Source of the DNA: an uncultured Megamonas sp.
Lineage (GTDB): Bacteria > Bacillota > Negativicutes > Selenomonadales > Selenomonadaceae
DNA: 13,171 nucleotides
Assembly: GCA_900554895.1 (NCBI GenBank)
Contig: USIX01000056.1
Span: forward strand, 1-13,171
Direction of reading: 5' to 3'
Shown here: piece after piece, positions 13,073 to 13,171 of the stretch
How the letters are laid out: each line of letters starts with the position of its first letter
Numbering within the stretch: position 1 is the stretch's first letter
Made by a program: the position numbers and the translations under genes
Notes under the pieces: model-generated
What the model was told of the DNA's origin: nothing
Seen by the model: only the letters and a program-made list of their open reading frames with translations
Databases searched by the model: none

Positions 13073-13100
13073 TACATGAAATAAATACTGTTTTCATGTA
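13073..13100. promoter_or_regulatory. Inverted repeat TACATGAAA/TTTCATGTA upstream of the last promoter
   Basis: A perfect 9-bp inverted repeat with a 10-bp spacer, ending one base before the -35 box. The position suits a regulator site. As RNA it could also be a hairpin without a good T-run. A third inverted repeat, TTTGAC/GTCAAA (13101-13106 with 13116-13121), overlaps the -35. Confidence 0.45.
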
Positions 13101-13101
13101 T

Positions 13102-13131
13102 TTGACACAATTTAAGTCAAAATGCTATAAT
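13102..13131 (+). promoter_or_regulatory. Near-consensus promoter of the gene at the window end
   Basis: -35 TTGACA (13102-13107), 18-bp spacer, -10 TATAAT (13126-13131) with extended TGC. A tandem CTAATAG-CTAATAG (13132-13145) covers the expected start, and the leader to the next ATG is only about 20 nt. Confidence 0.88.
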
Positions 13132-13159
13132 CTAATAGCTAATAGTTAAGGACATGAGT

Positions 13160-13171
13160 ATGAAAGATAAT
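13160..13171 (+). CDS. Start of an unidentified gene, cut by the window end
   Basis: Only four codons (MKDN) are present. AAGGA (13148-13152) is seven bases upstream of the ATG at 13160, and a strong promoter precedes it. An in-frame ATG at 13154 is too close to the ribosome binding site. The product cannot be named. The cluster of palindromes upstream suggests a regulated gene. Confidence 0.55.

Larger units (their letters stand above)
12736..13159. other. 424-bp spacer with hairpins and repeats but no convincing gene
   Basis: AT-rich, no tRNA or rRNA, no T-box (no AGGGTGG-type sequence) and no recognisable riboswitch. It contains, in order, an imperfect 58-nt hairpin, a less AT-rich middle section with an open frame of 43 codons (TTG 12838 or ATG 12886 to the stop at 12969, no ribosome binding site), a palindromic repeat, a TAAC-N4-GTTA palindrome, a 9-bp inverted repeat and a near-consensus promoter. 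The middle section differs in composition from its surroundings and might be a small RNA, a decayed gene or part of a repeated element. Confidence 0.6.

Noticed and set aside
12736..13159. T-box leader for pheS or another riboswitch after the spoU gene
   Set aside because: The spoU-pheS order in other Firmicutes raised the idea, but there is no T-box core sequence. The promoter at 13102-13131 leaves a leader of only about 20 nt.

Overview
The window is chromosomal DNA of a bacterium. Moderate GC, strong AAGGAG-type ribosome binding sites, several TTG starts and the gene content (GatB of the GatCAB type, LrgAB, a selenium-metabolism LysR regulator, seleno-type YedE, DUF3343) suggest an anaerobic Firmicute. 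My best guess is a Negativicute of the Selenomonas/Megamonas/Anaerovibrio kind. That placement is inferred from protein style and is not proven. No tRNA, rRNA, CRISPR array, prophage or intact insertion sequence was seen.

Left part (1-2820). The 3' part of gatB ends at a strong hairpin terminator. Convergent to it is a compact three-gene operon, gntR-lrgA-lrgB. Its promoter carries a perfect 19-bp palindrome containing the PdhR-type sequence ATTGGT-N3-ACCAAT. A FadR/FCD-class regulator paired with LrgAB suggests a pyruvate- or lactate-responsive transport operon.

Middle part (2823-8543). This is a selenium-metabolism island with two divergent units. The minus-strand unit reads yedE (membrane carrier), a TusA-like carrier, DUF3343, selD (selenophosphate synthetase) and a Crp/Fnr regulator. 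A terminator-like hairpin interrupts it just before selD. The plus-strand unit encodes a class V PLP enzyme of the cysteine desulfurase/selenocysteine lyase type and a LysR regulator of the selenium-associated kind. A plausible flow is uptake by YedE, selenium or sulfur handling by the TusA-like protein, DUF3343 and the class V enzyme, then activation to selenophosphate by SelD. The 242-bp divergent spacer holds promoters, an inverted pair of identical 12-bp boxes and a palindromic repeat.

Right part (8534-12735). yebC and a Frm2/Hbn1-like nitroreductase each have a hairpin terminator. They are followed by a tight operon, ruvC-ruvA-trkA-spoU methyltransferase. ruvB is not in its usual place after ruvA.

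End (12736-13171). A 424-bp spacer holds an imperfect 58-nt hairpin, a second copy of the palindromic repeat seen at 6374-6406, a TAAC-N4-GTTA palindrome nearly identical to one just upstream of the crp/fnr gene, two further inverted repeats, and a near-consensus extended -10 promoter. The gene it drives is cut off after four codons. The two TAAC-N4-GTTA sites and the two copies of the interspersed repeat are the least expected signals in the window.
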